From Xanthostigma xanthostigma (Eukaryota; Arthropoda; Insecta; Raphidioptera; Raphidiidae): a DNA stretch of 64,000 bases. The notes below the pieces were generated by a model. The model ran no database searches. It worked only from the letters and a program-made list of their open reading frames with translations, and had not been told where the DNA came from. The first letter of the stretch is position 1, and the number at the start of each line of letters is the position of its first letter. Below are positions 1 through 9,764 of this stretch, one piece after another. Position numbers and translations under genes: made by a program. The stretch spans positions 41,126,753 to 41,190,752 of the forward strand of contig OY754469.1 in NCBI GenBank assembly GCA_963575645.1, written 5' to 3'.

Positions 1-19
1 ATCGTTATTTGTTTACAAG

Positions 20-190
20 TTACATGGAGTCATCTATGCCAGGGTCATAAGATGAACCTTCTGCATCATCAGCAGCTTCTAATATTCCGAGTTGTTGTTG
101 CAAAAATTAAAAAGGATCAACGTCAACCCTGCAGGTATTTCGCGCCATAAAACAACTGTTACTCTGGTCTTTGTTGCGCTCCGAACGTCC
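20..190 (-). pseudogene. C-terminal fragment of an unidentified, probably transposon-encoded protein
   Basis: Read on the minus strand, one frame stays open from about 190 to the stop at 20-22, apart from one internal TAA. It gives a charged segment (SERNKDQSNSCFMARNTC, then RVDVDPF), the stop, and an acidic tail ending EGSSYDPGIDDSM. The compositional sense and acidic end look like a real protein C-terminus rather than random AT-rich sequence. The fragment stops exactly where the P-like MITE at 191 begins. That suggests either that the MITE landed in it or that the fragment is the edge of a larger element lying left of the window. I do not recognise the family. The premature stop makes it a pseudogene. 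Confidence 0.35.
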
Positions 191-616
191 TTATGGGCTA
201 TGTGCAGGGAGGCGGAGTTAAAATTTTTCGATGCGAGCGTTTGTAGTGAGCACTAGGGGAAACTTCAACCTCAAATTTTCCGTATGTCAGTGAGCAATGT
301 TTATTAAAAGTGAAAATAGTTATAATTTTATGAAGTTTTTTAATTGCAAAGAAAACATGGGAAAACTAATCGATCTGGAAATGCTTGTTGTGTTCCGGGC
401 TGTTGCGCTGATGGCGATTTAAGTAAAATAAAGACCATTGGCGTACTAATTTGACGTTCCGCTGTCAGTGTAAACAAATTAACATCAGTTTTCCTTATTA
501 AATTTTTTTTTGACACATCATGGCCAACTTAAGTCGTGATTTCCACAAAAAGTGAGTTCAATAATTCCTTATCACCCACTAGCGGCGCTAGTAGGCTTCG
601 TGCACACAGCCTATAA
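191..616 (+). mobile_element. P-like MITE with THAP-like remnant, copy A
   Basis: This copy starts TTATGGGCTATGTGCAGG and ends GTGCACACAGCCTATAA, giving imperfect terminal inverted repeats of about 15 bp. It is clearly the same sequence as 2733-3185 (inverted) and 22168-22663 (direct). Around 381-415 a short frame reads NACCVPGCCADGDLSK. The CxVPGC pattern is how THAP zinc-finger domains begin, and THAP domains are found in P-element and Kolobok transposases. An upstream ATG at 357 is one base out of frame. I infer a non-autonomous deletion derivative of a THAP-bearing DNA transposon. The superfamily is not proven because no clear 8-bp duplication is visible. Confidence 0.65.
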
Positions 617-1167
617 AATATGCGTGTATCTCCAAGATTATTTGTCGGATCGATTTGGAATTTTCAGAGAATATACTTAAATGCATGTACATTCTGAAAA
701 TACAATTAAAAAAATTTTTTTTGGAAATTTCTAACTGTATAACCTCTTAAACTCGTATATGACTGTGCTCATAATAGTACTGATTTCCAATAACCCATTT
801 TCCGATTTTGGTTATAAACAGTAAATATTATAAATGCACTTACAATTTGCTATCTGCAAATGAATCTTGCTTAGTGATGTTTTCTTTTTAGAGTCCTGCA
901 GAGTCAGTAGGTGCTTGACTTCAACATCTGCATGTCCTGTGGACAGTACATCAAGTTCTACCCTACTTGATCGGAAATGCAAAGTTCATCTTTCTCTCTC
1001 TCTCTCTTGCAGACACGAGATAAAACTGAAGTACTCAGTTTGTGCTGTCTGGCTCGTTCTGCAGTCGGTACTTACGATGCTGTCTACTGAGTGATAAAAG
1101 TTAGATACAGGCAGTGCCAAAAGTTCGGAAGACGAAACTATATTTCCGCTTAACATTTTTTGTGATA
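617..1167. other. No gene seen; short CT repeat
   Basis: This is AT-rich sequence without a recognisable gene. A CT-rich run at about 990-1010 ends in TTGCAG and so resembles a splice acceptor, but the frames after it close quickly. The stretch near 615-700 reads like the body of a decayed interspersed repeat. Confidence 0.4.
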
Positions 1168-1169
1168 TA

Positions 1170-1742
1170 CAGTATGTAAACACATAAGGTGCACATAGGG
1201 AAATTAACACTGGGAAACAATGACTAGATCAGAGTGAGCCGTGAAATCTTGTTTTCAATTTGACAGCTTATATTCTTTTGCAAAATGAATGTGTAAACTA
1301 CCGAAGAAAATATTCAAATGATTACAACATAATCGGACTTTTTTTATTAATGGGACATTAAATTCCCAAAAATACTTAAATATGGTGCGAGATTAAATAT
1401 CTCCGCCTATTCGTGTTGAACCTAAAGACATTTGGGTCACTGATTTACCAACGCGCATACGTCATACCTGTCAGACAATTTTTGAATGACATGTTTCCAA
1501 ACAGATGGAGATGTTTTTTTGTTTTATTTTTGTACAAAAAAATTAAAATAATGATTTATAAGAGCTTTTTATTATTAAAAAAGCCAAGTAAAATAAAAAT
1601 AAATCAAAATAAAATAGAAATCATCAAGATTACCACGATAATTCAATAGAAATAACAATTAATGCAGTCATGGCTAACTCTGATCCAAGTATTTTTTCCC
1701 AATGCTAATTTCCCTATGTGCACCTTACGTGTTTACATACTG
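1170..1742. mobile_element. Mariner-type MITE (TA duplication), copy A
   Basis: Long terminal inverted repeats begin CAGTATGTAAACAC and continue through AAGGTGCACATAGGG, with the reverse complement at 1700-1742. TA dinucleotides flank both ends (1168-1169 and 1743-1744), as expected for Tc1/mariner insertion. The copy at 60305-60881 has the same ends and interior. A short N-terminal-like frame (MNVYTTEENIQMI, clearest in the other copy) suggests descent from a coding transposon, but no transposase remains. Confidence 0.85.
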
Positions 1743-1850
1743 TATGTGATTTATTGTCATTTGTTTCGAAATAACCTTGGTAACTGTTAAAATTTGGCGA
1801 GTCAGATAAACGTATTTGTTTTAATATGAAGTGGATTACATTTAATTTAA

Positions 1851-2536
1851 GGAAGTACCCTCGATAAATGAATTAACAAACAGAAAATTACGAAAATTTG
1901 CAAATATGTCAAAACCTTTTCAAAAATGACTCAGTTAAATATTTGTGATTTTTGGTTGACTTTGAAAAAAGATATTGATAATTTTATTTCGCTGCACTTA
2001 ACATGGAGTCTTATGGAAATCTGTGATTTTGACGCACTCCATCATTTATTACGTTGGAATTGACAAACAGATTTTGATAAAATTTTCAGGAAATAAACAT
2101 ACAACACCGCAATATTATAGTTTGTGGCGCGTCATTCAAAGGTAAGTTACAAAACTGCAGCAGTTTTGATATTGTAAAAACATACGTAAATTGAGTAAAT
2201 GCTAAAAGCATAGTATTCCAAAAAAATGATAGTATATTATTATTTCCGAAATGACAGGAATAAAGAAAAGCAGTAAAAAATCGAATCGATTTACCCACTT
2301 CACTTTGTCGTACTCGATTATCGTACACTTTCTTAGAAACTTTTCTTCCCTTCCAATAATATCTTTTTTCGCTCATTTTCATAAATTAATGCGAATTTGA
2401 CACCGCGTGCTGACTTATGCTGCGTACATAAACACTTGTAACTATGGCAAGGCATCCGGTGTTGCCAAATTATATACTACGTTACTCAAGTAGAGGACTG
2501 AAATTCTTTGACTTACTGCGTACCGAGGGTACTTCC
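1851..2536 (-). mobile_element. TTAA-duplicating DNA transposon, non-autonomous
   Basis: The ends GGAAGTACCCTCG and CGAGGGTACTTCC are inverted repeats, each directly flanked by TTAA (1847-1850 and 2537-2540). TTAA duplication is the signature of piggyBac and Kolobok elements. The GG(A/T)AGT terminus is shared with 29014-29558 and 43515-44051. A minus-strand frame encodes a transposase-like N-terminus (see 2086-2382). Assignment to Kolobok rather than piggyBac is inference from the GG start. Confidence 0.8.
2086..2382 (-). pseudogene. Truncated transposase-like N-terminus inside the TTAA element
   Basis: This 98-residue frame lies inside the TTAA element at 1851-2536, its start about 150 bp from one terminus, where a transposase start would be expected. 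The first 30 or so residues are strongly basic (RYYWKGRKVSKKVYDN, RQSEVGKS) and resemble the opening of insect transposon proteins. After roughly residue 33 the sequence turns into hydrophobic, low-information residues (FFTAFLYSCHF). This suggests an internal deletion joined unrelated sequence onto the N-terminus. No catalytic domain is present. It is unlikely to make a functional protein. Confidence 0.45.
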
Positions 2537-2732
2537 TTAAGACTACTATCTGAGATAACTACGATCCATATTTTAATAACAAATTGAAAATCTAATAGTG
2601 ATACTTTCACCAGTTGTCAGATTAGAAGCTAAGAATTAGGGTTTGCAATAGACGGTCCGTGAAAATGCCATATTACCAACGACATCCTCAATTTGCACCT
2701 CTATATTTGTTAAGAGCTATTAATCTATTTGC

Positions 2733-3185
2733 CTATAGGCTGTGTGCACGAAGCCTACTAGCGCCGTCAGTGGGTAATAGAGAACTATTGAACTCACTTT
2801 TTATGGAAATCGCAACATGTTTCTATGGTGATAAGTCAAAAATTTTAGACGGCCATGATGTGTCAAAAAAAATGTAATAAGGAAAATTGATGTTAATTTG
2901 TTTCCACTGACAGCGGAACGTCAAAGTAGGGCGCCAGTGGTCTTTATTTTACTTAAATCGCCACCAGCGCAACAGCCCGGAACACAGCAAGCATTTCCAA
3001 ATCGCTTAATTTTTCTATGTTTTCTTTGTAATTAAAAAACTTCATAAAATTATAACTATTTTCACTTTTAATAAACATTGCTCACTGAGATACGGAAAAT
3101 TTAAACTTGAAGTTTCCCCTAGTGCTCACCACAAACGCTCGCATCGAAAAATTTGTAACTTCGCCGCCTTGCACATAGTCCATAG
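2733..3185 (-). mobile_element. P-like MITE with THAP-like remnant, copy B
   Basis: This is the reverse complement of the 191-616 copy, starting TATAGGCTGTGTGCACG on the plus strand and ending GCACATAGTCCATA. The THAP-like stretch is also present (around 2955-2995, minus strand). It lies about 2.1 kb from copy A in opposite orientation. The two copies therefore bracket the 1170-1742 and 1851-2536 elements. Confidence 0.7.
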
Positions 3186-4201
3186 GTTTTAGCCTATGTT
3201 ACTCGAGAAGTCGTAAACTTTTACGCATCCGTGAAAGAATTATTCAAATCAGATCAGTAGTTTTTGAAAAAAACAATTCCGTACTTAAGCATGTGCTTAC
3301 ATACAATTTACAAACTTCTCAAGATAGCCTGCTTAAAGTTGATATTCGGTATTAATGCTTAAAAATGAATACCGGGTGTATAAACGGCAACATGCGATCA
3401 AAATTTCATTCGAATCTGCAATCTTTAAAAAATCTAAAATAACGGCGGTATAGATTTCAAAATGACGATCTAAATAATATTTACAGAGCAACTGTCAACA
3501 TAGGGAATAATGGCTTGGTTAAAGTTGAATCTGAGTATTTAGGCTTAAAAAATGCATAACGTTAAAATATCTCATAGAAAAAAATTAAAATTGTTACAGA
3601 AAATAAATTCGTTTTGAGTACAATACGATACAGTCTGAAAAAATAGTACAAAATCAACATATCACAATGTTTATTGAACTCTTCCGAGCAAAGCTTGGTC
3701 TCCCAGATATTGCTTTTTTGAAGTCAATTAAATGTGATAGTATATTTTGAAACAGACTGTATGATGTTACATTTTTGCACCTAGAGGTTCGATAGGATAA
3801 CCGTGCGTTTTAATTTGATTTAAAAAAATGTGTACAATTTCTTAAATATTATATCAGTTTATTCTGACATTTAGTATCAGATAGACAGTACAAGATAATT
3901 ATTGTGAACATTTTCATTAAACTTTTATTCGAAATAGCTCAAAGTTTGGTTATTTATATCCTTTTATCCTTTACTTGCAGTTAATGTTGATAAAACAAAA
4001 TTAAACCCAGTAACTTCTCATTGCCTGATGAAATACTTTTGTATAATGCAAATACCAAATTATAAAACTATTTTAATATAAACAAGAAGAGATGCGTAGG
4101 CGATTCTTTACGCTAGACATATTATATACTTGCTCTTTCATTATTAACCAATCCCCTCTTGACTTCTGTCTGCAAGAAAGATTTCACAGTGTTTGATCTT
4201 A
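3186..4201. other. No gene seen
   Basis: AT-rich sequence. The part just after the MITE (about 3186-3290: TTTAGCCTATGTTACTCGAG and following) reads like the 3' body of a decayed interspersed repeat. I see no coding frame, RNA gene or clear element boundary in the rest. Confidence 0.4.
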
Positions 4202-4310
4202 AGGCTGTCGCACACAAGGATAGTTTTGCCGCCGGAATCACTGCTGGGATTTGTGCTGGATGGCGCGCTGGCTAGCCAGGAACCTAGCGGCAAACCTAGC
4301 CTCGTGTAAA
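4202..4310. repeat. GCTAGC-rich terminal repeat, copy 1
   Basis: The segment starts AGGCTGTCGCACACAAGG after a TTA. It is rich in CTGCTGG, GCTAGC and CTAGC motifs, and ends with GCGGCAAACCTAGCCTCGTGT, which is inverted relative to its own start. Related ends occur at 11290-11371 (inverted), 20745-20870 and 41143-41240. It looks like the terminus, or a truncated palindromic copy, of a DNA transposon, possibly Harbinger type because TTA adjoins it. Confidence 0.5.
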
Positions 4311-4370
4311 AACAAATAATTAAAAAAAGGTTAGCCTGATATATTATGTTTGTGATACTTCACGAAGTTA

Positions 4371-4742
4371 CTAGTGGTCCCGCCCGGTTTCACCCGGGAG
4401 CAAAAGAACGAATGGGGGGGGGGGGGGTATATGAGTACGCACATTAATCTTCGTTTACCAAGATGTATGTTGTATCCAAATTTCATGATGATCGGAGTTA
4501 CCGTTCAAAAGTTTTTTCGGACGGACACATTTTGAGTTACATTTTGCAACATTTTTCATTGATGCTCCGCTCCTATTGGTCGTAGCATGATATTATATAG
4601 CCTACAGCCTTCCTCGATAAATGGGCTATCCAACAAAAAAAAATTTCAACTCGAACCAGTAGTTCCTGAGATTAGCGCGTTCAACTAAACAAACAAACTC
4701 TTTAGCTTTATAATATTATTATATATTAGTATAGAATATAGA
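4371..4742 (-). mobile_element. Lep1-like non-autonomous Helitron
   Basis: On the minus strand the 3' end reads CCCGGGTGAAACCGGG (hairpin), about 8 nt, then CTAG followed by T. CTAG is at 4371-4374 with A at 4370. The other end contains CTTTATAATATTATTATATATTAG, whose complement matches the known 5' region of insect Helitrons that start TC and carry TACTAATATTATAAAG. A 14-G run lies at about 4414-4427. No RepHel protein is encoded, so it is non-autonomous. The exact 5' end (4735 or 4742) is uncertain. Confidence 0.65.
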
Positions 4743-4786
4743 TAATAAAAATGTTATCGCCAATAAATCGACAATCGTTTTGGTTA

Positions 4787-5450
4787 AGCCGCGTTCACAA
4801 GCGCCAGTTAAAATGTTCATTATGACTGATTCATTTTTGCTGACATGCTTTTCACTGAACAAATCGTTCACACGGTTCGATCATCACGCCGCTTAAAAAC
4901 CATTTTAAAAAATGTAGAAGTAAAAAAAATGAACTATATCGACACACGACACGAGTTCACACGTTTCAGTTGCATTTCATGACGCAATACTTATCATTAT
5001 TAATGACAAAAGTAGAAATATTTTCTAAATGACTGAACACGTCATATATTAACCTTCATGACATAGTTCCCTGCTATGAATATAATAGTAATGTGTCAAC
5101 TAAAATCCAAAAATATCTTTTAGAGAAACAACTAACTCATCGACCAATCTAGGGAATCTTTCAATTTTTATATTTTTATGGACTTTTAATTTTTATAGTA
5201 TTTTAATGCCTACATTTTATATTAATTTTTGTTTATCGAAATTTGTACGAAGGACAGATGGAAGACCAATCCTAGGATTGAATCTGTGACCTATTGCTTC
5301 GGCAATAAATAAAATTATTATTATTATTATTATTATTACATATATTAATGATTCAGTCATACTGAAACAGGTGTTCACACGTTCATAACTTGTTCAGTGT
5401 TGATGAATCAGTCATAATGAACATTTTAACTGACGCGTGTGAACGCGGCT
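4787..5450. mobile_element. Harbinger-like MITE with TTA duplication
   Basis: The ends AGCCGCGTTCACA and TGTGAACGCGGCT are inverted repeats. The match continues inward through CAGTTAAAATGTTCATTATG with its complement at 5413-5437. TTA lies directly outside both ends, the 3-bp duplication typical of PIF/Harbinger. It contains a nested retroinsertion at 5053-5338. No transposase frame is present. Confidence 0.75.
5053..5338 (+). mobile_element. Retroposed LINE/SINE 3' fragment with (ATT)n tail, nested
   Basis: The insertion is flanked by a perfect 10-bp direct repeat, CATATATTAA (5043-5052 and 5339-5348), and ends in AATAAATAAAATT followed by (ATT)n. The tail and duplication indicate target-primed retrotransposition on the plus strand into the Harbinger-like MITE. 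The body (GGACAGATGGAAGACC, GCTTCGGCAATAAAT) encodes nothing recognisable and is probably a LINE 3' UTR or short SINE. Confidence 0.7.
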
Positions 5451-5875
5451 TTAGTCTAATTATTTTCTTAACTTACATAAATCCTACTGACCTTGCTTGA
5501 TTGTGTTACGTTTGACGTACCTGAATTTTAGATTGAACGAAAAAATTAAATTAACATTTAGTATATTTAAACTGTTTAGAGTCTACAGTGAATAATTAAC
5601 AAATATTGGTTTATGAATAGGTCAAATAGTAAATTCAATAATTGTATGAATGTTGGGTAATATAATGAATTGTATATAATTTGAGTTTAATCAAGAGTAG
5701 TCAGTGTTGTTGCATGCGAATAATTTGTGCCGAAACATTTTAAAATAAAACAAGGTTTGAAAATCATTATACGCGATTTTATTTCACGAACTTTTCGGAA
5801 AACAAAAACAGAAAAATCATTCTCGGGAATCGGGAGTAATCATTTGTTCTTTAAAAGAAATATTTAACCACGTTC

Positions 5876-5951
5876 AGTGAATTAAACAAGTGCTGTGTGT
5901 TTGTGAAAAATCCATTAACTGGAATTTTAAACTTCTAAACAGCTATTTCTT
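5876..5951 (+). other. Possible untranslated first exon (weak)
   Basis: An arthropod-type initiator TTCAGTG (A at 5876) follows a TTTAAAAG about 20-26 nt upstream. About 75 nt later TTTCTT is followed by a strong donor GTAAGTATG (GT at 5952-5953). The sequence between (GTGCTGTGTGTTTGTGAAAA) has the look of an insect 5' UTR. Its possible partner exon is at 7515-7554. This is inference from motifs only. Confidence 0.2.
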
Positions 5952-6654
5952 GTAAGTATGAAAATTTTTTTTTTTGGTGAAAACGTACGAACATATTTTT
6001 GAATCAACATTTTCTATCCTACTCTCCATTCAAAACAATCTGTCCTTTAAATCACGATATTTTAATGATTATTTGTCTGTTACCCTCAATTGCTTTCAAA
6101 AACACTTATTTTTTATAGGTTAGTGATGCGTTTTCATTGATATATTGTGTTAAAAAAAACTAGACACAACATAGACGAGATTTGTTTCGTGAAAATTTTG
6201 TTATACTTTACTGTTAGTGATGTATATTTTTGCTCAATTAATGTTGCATTTTAAATGAAATGATTTTCTCGATTACATTATATGGTGATCACTATCTAGA
6301 AAACTGTAAAAGTAAGGAAATTTTACTAGTCAGGGAATTTTGGTGTAATCCAGGGATTTCTGTGAAAAATAACAGGTCAAGTGCCAGTTGGGGTACATTG
6401 AACAAATTTTATCGGTCGATTTATTATTGAGTACCTGGTGCTTCCTGGCGCCTTCCAACACTTTTACATCTTGCTGTAGAGTTAAGTTGGTCGGTTGGTA
6501 TATTCTACCTTAATTTATTTATATCATCAATTTTACCCATTTGAGGTCCTTTGAGTCCAAAAAAACAGATTTAAAAAAATAACTGTTCGTCTGTTTTTCT
6601 GTGTTGAAGGATAAATGAAACAATGAAAATCAATCGTTATTTAACGTCTGATTA

Positions 6655-6790
6655 GAATTCTTCAATAAATAAAATTATCGACCAATTTTTCAGACAAATA
6701 TAGTAACAAAAAATAATAATTAATACATTGACGTTTCGGTCTGGATTTGGATTCTTCAGAAATGATCTAAAAATATAAAAATAATTAATA
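6655..6790 (+). repeat. Single-arm copy of the GACGTTTCGG repeat
   Basis: CAATAAATAAAATTATCGACC, a CAGAC stretch, then ATTGACGTTTCGG and a TCTTCAGAA segment match one arm of the palindrome at 54770-54931. A GAAACGTC core next to an AT-rich stem with a CTTCAGA motif also appears at 38395-38440. It is an interspersed repeat fragment of unknown class. Confidence 0.5.
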
Positions 6791-7514
6791 AATAATTTCT
6801 AATTCGTATTTAAAAATATTCGCAATAAGTTTTTGAATTAATTAAAAAATTGTTGCTTTATTTTAAATGAAGCGAAGTTAAATGCCTTACATTTAATTTT
6901 AGTTATGTTTAAATTAATTTTTGTTTCAGGATAGTCTTTCTTTCATTGTTAATTATTGAAGACTAAGATATTTTTTTTGTCAAAATGTTTGTGAAATTTA
7001 AAAATTAAATCTAGCTTTAGAGACAAAAGACTTTCCCAATTATTTGTGGTGCGATTCTGTAATTTCTGTTAAATTTCTGTCTCAAGTTAAATAAATTTGT
7101 AAGAAAGTGAGAAAAAATTAACAGCATTGTAAATTCTTACATTGACTGTACGAATAAGTAAAATCTCTGGATTCTAGTAAATAGCACCATTAAATTTAAA
7201 TTATTATTTTCAAACGAAAATGTCAACAACTTATGATAAAAAACGGCTGCGACATATTGTTCATATTACTTATGATACTGTTACAAAAATTCATGAAACC
7301 TATGGTTGAACAATTTTTTTGACAGCTATGACAAGCGAGTGAGGTTAGTCTTTACAAAAGAAAAGAGCTTCAGTCAACGAGCAATCAGCTGTCATATCGA
7401 TTTATATAAGCTTCTTTTCACTTAATAGTTGACTCACGAAAAACAAAAAAATAACTGATTTTTTACTTAATTTTTATAATAATAATAATAATTAATTATC
7501 AATTGTTGTTTCAG

Positions 7515-7554
7515 ATTGTTCGTGAAAGCATATTTGGCTGGATTAATTTATAAG
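7515..7554 (+). other. Possible 40-nt internal exon (weak)
   Basis: A strong acceptor (TTGTTGTTTCAG, AG at 7513-7514) and a strong donor (AAG then GTAAGC, GT at 7555-7556) frame 40 nt. One of three frames is open and reads LFVKAYLAGLIYK. I do not recognise the peptide. Splice-like pairs arise by chance in AT-rich DNA, so this is only a candidate exon. Confidence 0.22.
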
Positions 7555-7736
7555 GTAAGCTTTAATATTTTCTTTGATAAGCCAGAATTTGATAATTTCG
7601 AAAATTGCACATTAATAATTGTTCGTAAACAAAAAATGTAAACCAACTTATTCATTTTTTGCGTTTTTCGCCGTTAACGCTGACCAAATCTGATAGCAGT
7701 AATATAATCTTAGATTGAATAATAATCGATCCTTTC

Positions 7737-7816
7737 TTAGGCCTAGCACACATGAAGAGCGTTAACGCGCGTTGGCCCAACGCGCGTTGAACGCCTCTCA
7801 TATAAACTAGGCCTTA
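7737..7816. repeat. Short palindromic element
   Basis: The outer arms TTAGGCCTAG and CTAGGCCTTAG enclose a GC-rich near-palindrome (GCGTTAACGCGCGTTGG paired with CCAACGCGCGTTGAACGC). An 80-bp hairpin-forming unit in AT-rich surroundings suggests a tiny MITE. Confidence 0.5.
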
Positions 7817-7892
7817 GTTTTGAAAATATAAATCAAAGATAAGTAGAAACGAGTGGTTGTATACGCGTTATATAATAATAATAATTATTATT

Positions 7893-8133
7893 ATTATTTC
7901 GGACATATTTAGGCCATTTTCAGAATTAGTTTTTTTATAAAATCATTAAAATTATCACAATAAATTAAAAGTAAAAATTATCACAAAAGAACACATTTCA
8001 AATACAAAAATACAAATGTACAATATTTAGTTAAAAATTTATGCCAATTTGCGGGGCCTTTTGAGAGGTAACAGGTTCTAAAGGTACATAAAACACGTGC
8101 TTACCTACGTACGCAATGGTATTATGCATGCAT
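7893..8133 (-). repeat. Inverted repeat arm, left (paired with 9765-10003)
   Basis: The stretch from CGGACATATTTAGGCC to ATGCATGCATAT is matched in reverse complement at 9765-10003, including GTACAATATTTAGTTAAAAA and ACACGTGCTTACCTACGTACGCAATGG. An (ATT)n run abuts its left end, so it could be the 3' end of a minus-strand retroelement. The two arms enclose the long hairpin locus. Confidence 0.6.
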
Positions 8134-8140
8134 ATATTAT

Positions 8141-8698
8141 CTTAAAAAAAAAAACTTCGGAGAAGTAAAAACTTCGTTCTGTGCTAAATTCAAAAACTTG
8201 AGGCGACTGAATCTCAGAATTATAACTTAAAAAAAAAGAATTTCGAGGCAGATAAGAAATTGAAATCAAGCTCGAAATTCTGTGCCTAAGACGTCGAAAA
8301 AAAAAAGAATTTTGAGGCAGACAAGGAATTGAAATCCAACTTCGAAATTCTGTGCTTATAAAAGCTACAAGAGCAACAGCAAAAAAATGCAAAGACGGTG
8401 TTTGCATAACTCCTTTAGTTACCACTAAAAAAAACGCCGTCTGTGCACTTTTTTTTTGCTGTTGCTCTTGTAGCTTTTATAAGCACAGAATTTCGAAGTT
8501 GGATTTCAATTCCTTGTCTGCCTCAAAATTCTTTTTTTTTTTCGACGTCTTAGGCACAGAATTTCGAGCTTGATTTCAATTTCTTATCTGCCTCGAAATT
8601 CTTTTTTTTTAAGTTATAATTCTGAGATTCAGTCGCCTCAAGTTTTTGAATTTAGCACAGAACGAAGTTTTTACTTCTCCGAAGTTTTTTTTTTTAAG
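8141..8698. repeat. Near-perfect 558-bp palindrome (hairpin locus)
   Basis: The left arm (about 8141-8402) and right arm (about 8439-8698) are near-exact reverse complements around a spacer of about 36-38 nt. Matching blocks include CTTCGGAGAAGTAAAAACTT, GGCGACTGAATCTCAGAATT and GCTACAAGAGCAACAGC. Each arm holds two tandem units of about 70 bp, each with a poly-A stretch, GAATTT(C/T)GAGGCAGA, GAAATTGAAATC and TCGAAATTCTGTGC. Overlapping open frames on both strands are mirror images and not genes. Transcription from either side would give a long double-stranded RNA, the structure of insect endogenous hairpin siRNA loci. Confidence 0.85.
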
Positions 8699-9260
8699 AT
8701 TTCACGTCTTTTTCCAAAGTGTGAGACATTATTTTTATTTTTTCTCCAAAAATAAACATATGTGCATTTTTAGAATTAAGAGGCCACAGATTCCATGAAG
8801 GCTAATTTTGAAGGTATGAAAAAAAATCAATGAACAAGACCAACCATTAAAAATACAAAAATTTTTTCATATCATTTGTAAAATACTTATTTTGCATTAA
8901 AAAAGAAGTTTCACTTTAAAAACTTTCCTCTTTTTAATTTTAGTTGCACTTTTTATGATGAATATGGTTTTTAATAAATTAAATTATTTAAATCTAACTT
9001 CAATCATATATTTTGTTATTTTTTAATAAAAAATTTGACGAAAGTGTATTTTTCAAAAAACAAGAAAAAAAAATTAAAAATTAAACAAGAAATAAAAATA
9101 TGTATATGAGAAAAAAATTGAGAAAATAAATTAAAAATAAAAAAAACAATTAAAAATATAAAAAAAAATTTAAAATTAAAAAAAAAATAAAAATAAAAAA
9201 TATGATTATATATAAATATCAAGTGGAAATAAAATGGAGTAGAAAAAAAAAATTTCCAAT

Positions 9261-9341
9261 GATGCCGGCGGGAATCGAACCCGAGACCCTGTTATTAGTG
9301 TTATTACTAGTCTAACGTCGTAACCGTTAGTCCACGAGCAC
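9261..9341 (-). other. tRNA-like sequence (pseudo-tRNA or SINE head)
   Basis: On the minus strand, GTGCTCGTGGACTAACGG resembles an A-box/D-arm region. GGTTCGATTCCCG is a good B box and T-arm loop. The 5' and 3' acceptor segments (GTGCTCG and CGGCATC) do not pair well, and the middle (TAGTAATAACACTAATAAC) does not fold as an anticodon arm. So this is not a functional tRNA but a tRNA-derived remnant with possible Pol III boxes. Confidence 0.45.
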
Positions 9342-9764
9342 ACACGCAGTATAAGCTGTTATTGTGGTACAGAAGTATATATGGGTGATACGAAAAATCG
9401 GTCCTATGAAAGTCACGTGGTCACAGAACTATAAAACTTGGAAACTCGTCTCATATACACGGCGTTATATGGGAGCTAGGCAAAATCAATGTATAAGAAT
9501 ACGTTAGAGATACGTCGGCATTTAGCACAGAAAAGAATCTCTAACGAGATTCTTCGATGAGTGCGAGTGAGAGCATTAGAAGATTTTTTTGTTTGACAGC
9601 TTCATAACATGTAGGTTGTTTATTTGTTTCCATGGAATTTTTCTCTCTTAAACTCATGGACTACTCTGTGTGTGTGTTGGTGTGTGTGTGAGTGTGTAAA
9701 CAAATAGAAAACCTAAATTTCGTGAAGCTGTCCAAAAAAAAAAAAAAATTTAATGATCTCACTC

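Noticed and set aside
8105..8755. Three overlapping open frames on both strands with similar peptides
   Set aside because: They are mirror translations of the palindrome 8141-8698 and contain poly-F and poly-K runs. Nothing domain-like.
9016..9222. 68-residue phenylalanine-rich frame
   Set aside because: A translation of A/T homopolymer-rich sequence, not a protein.
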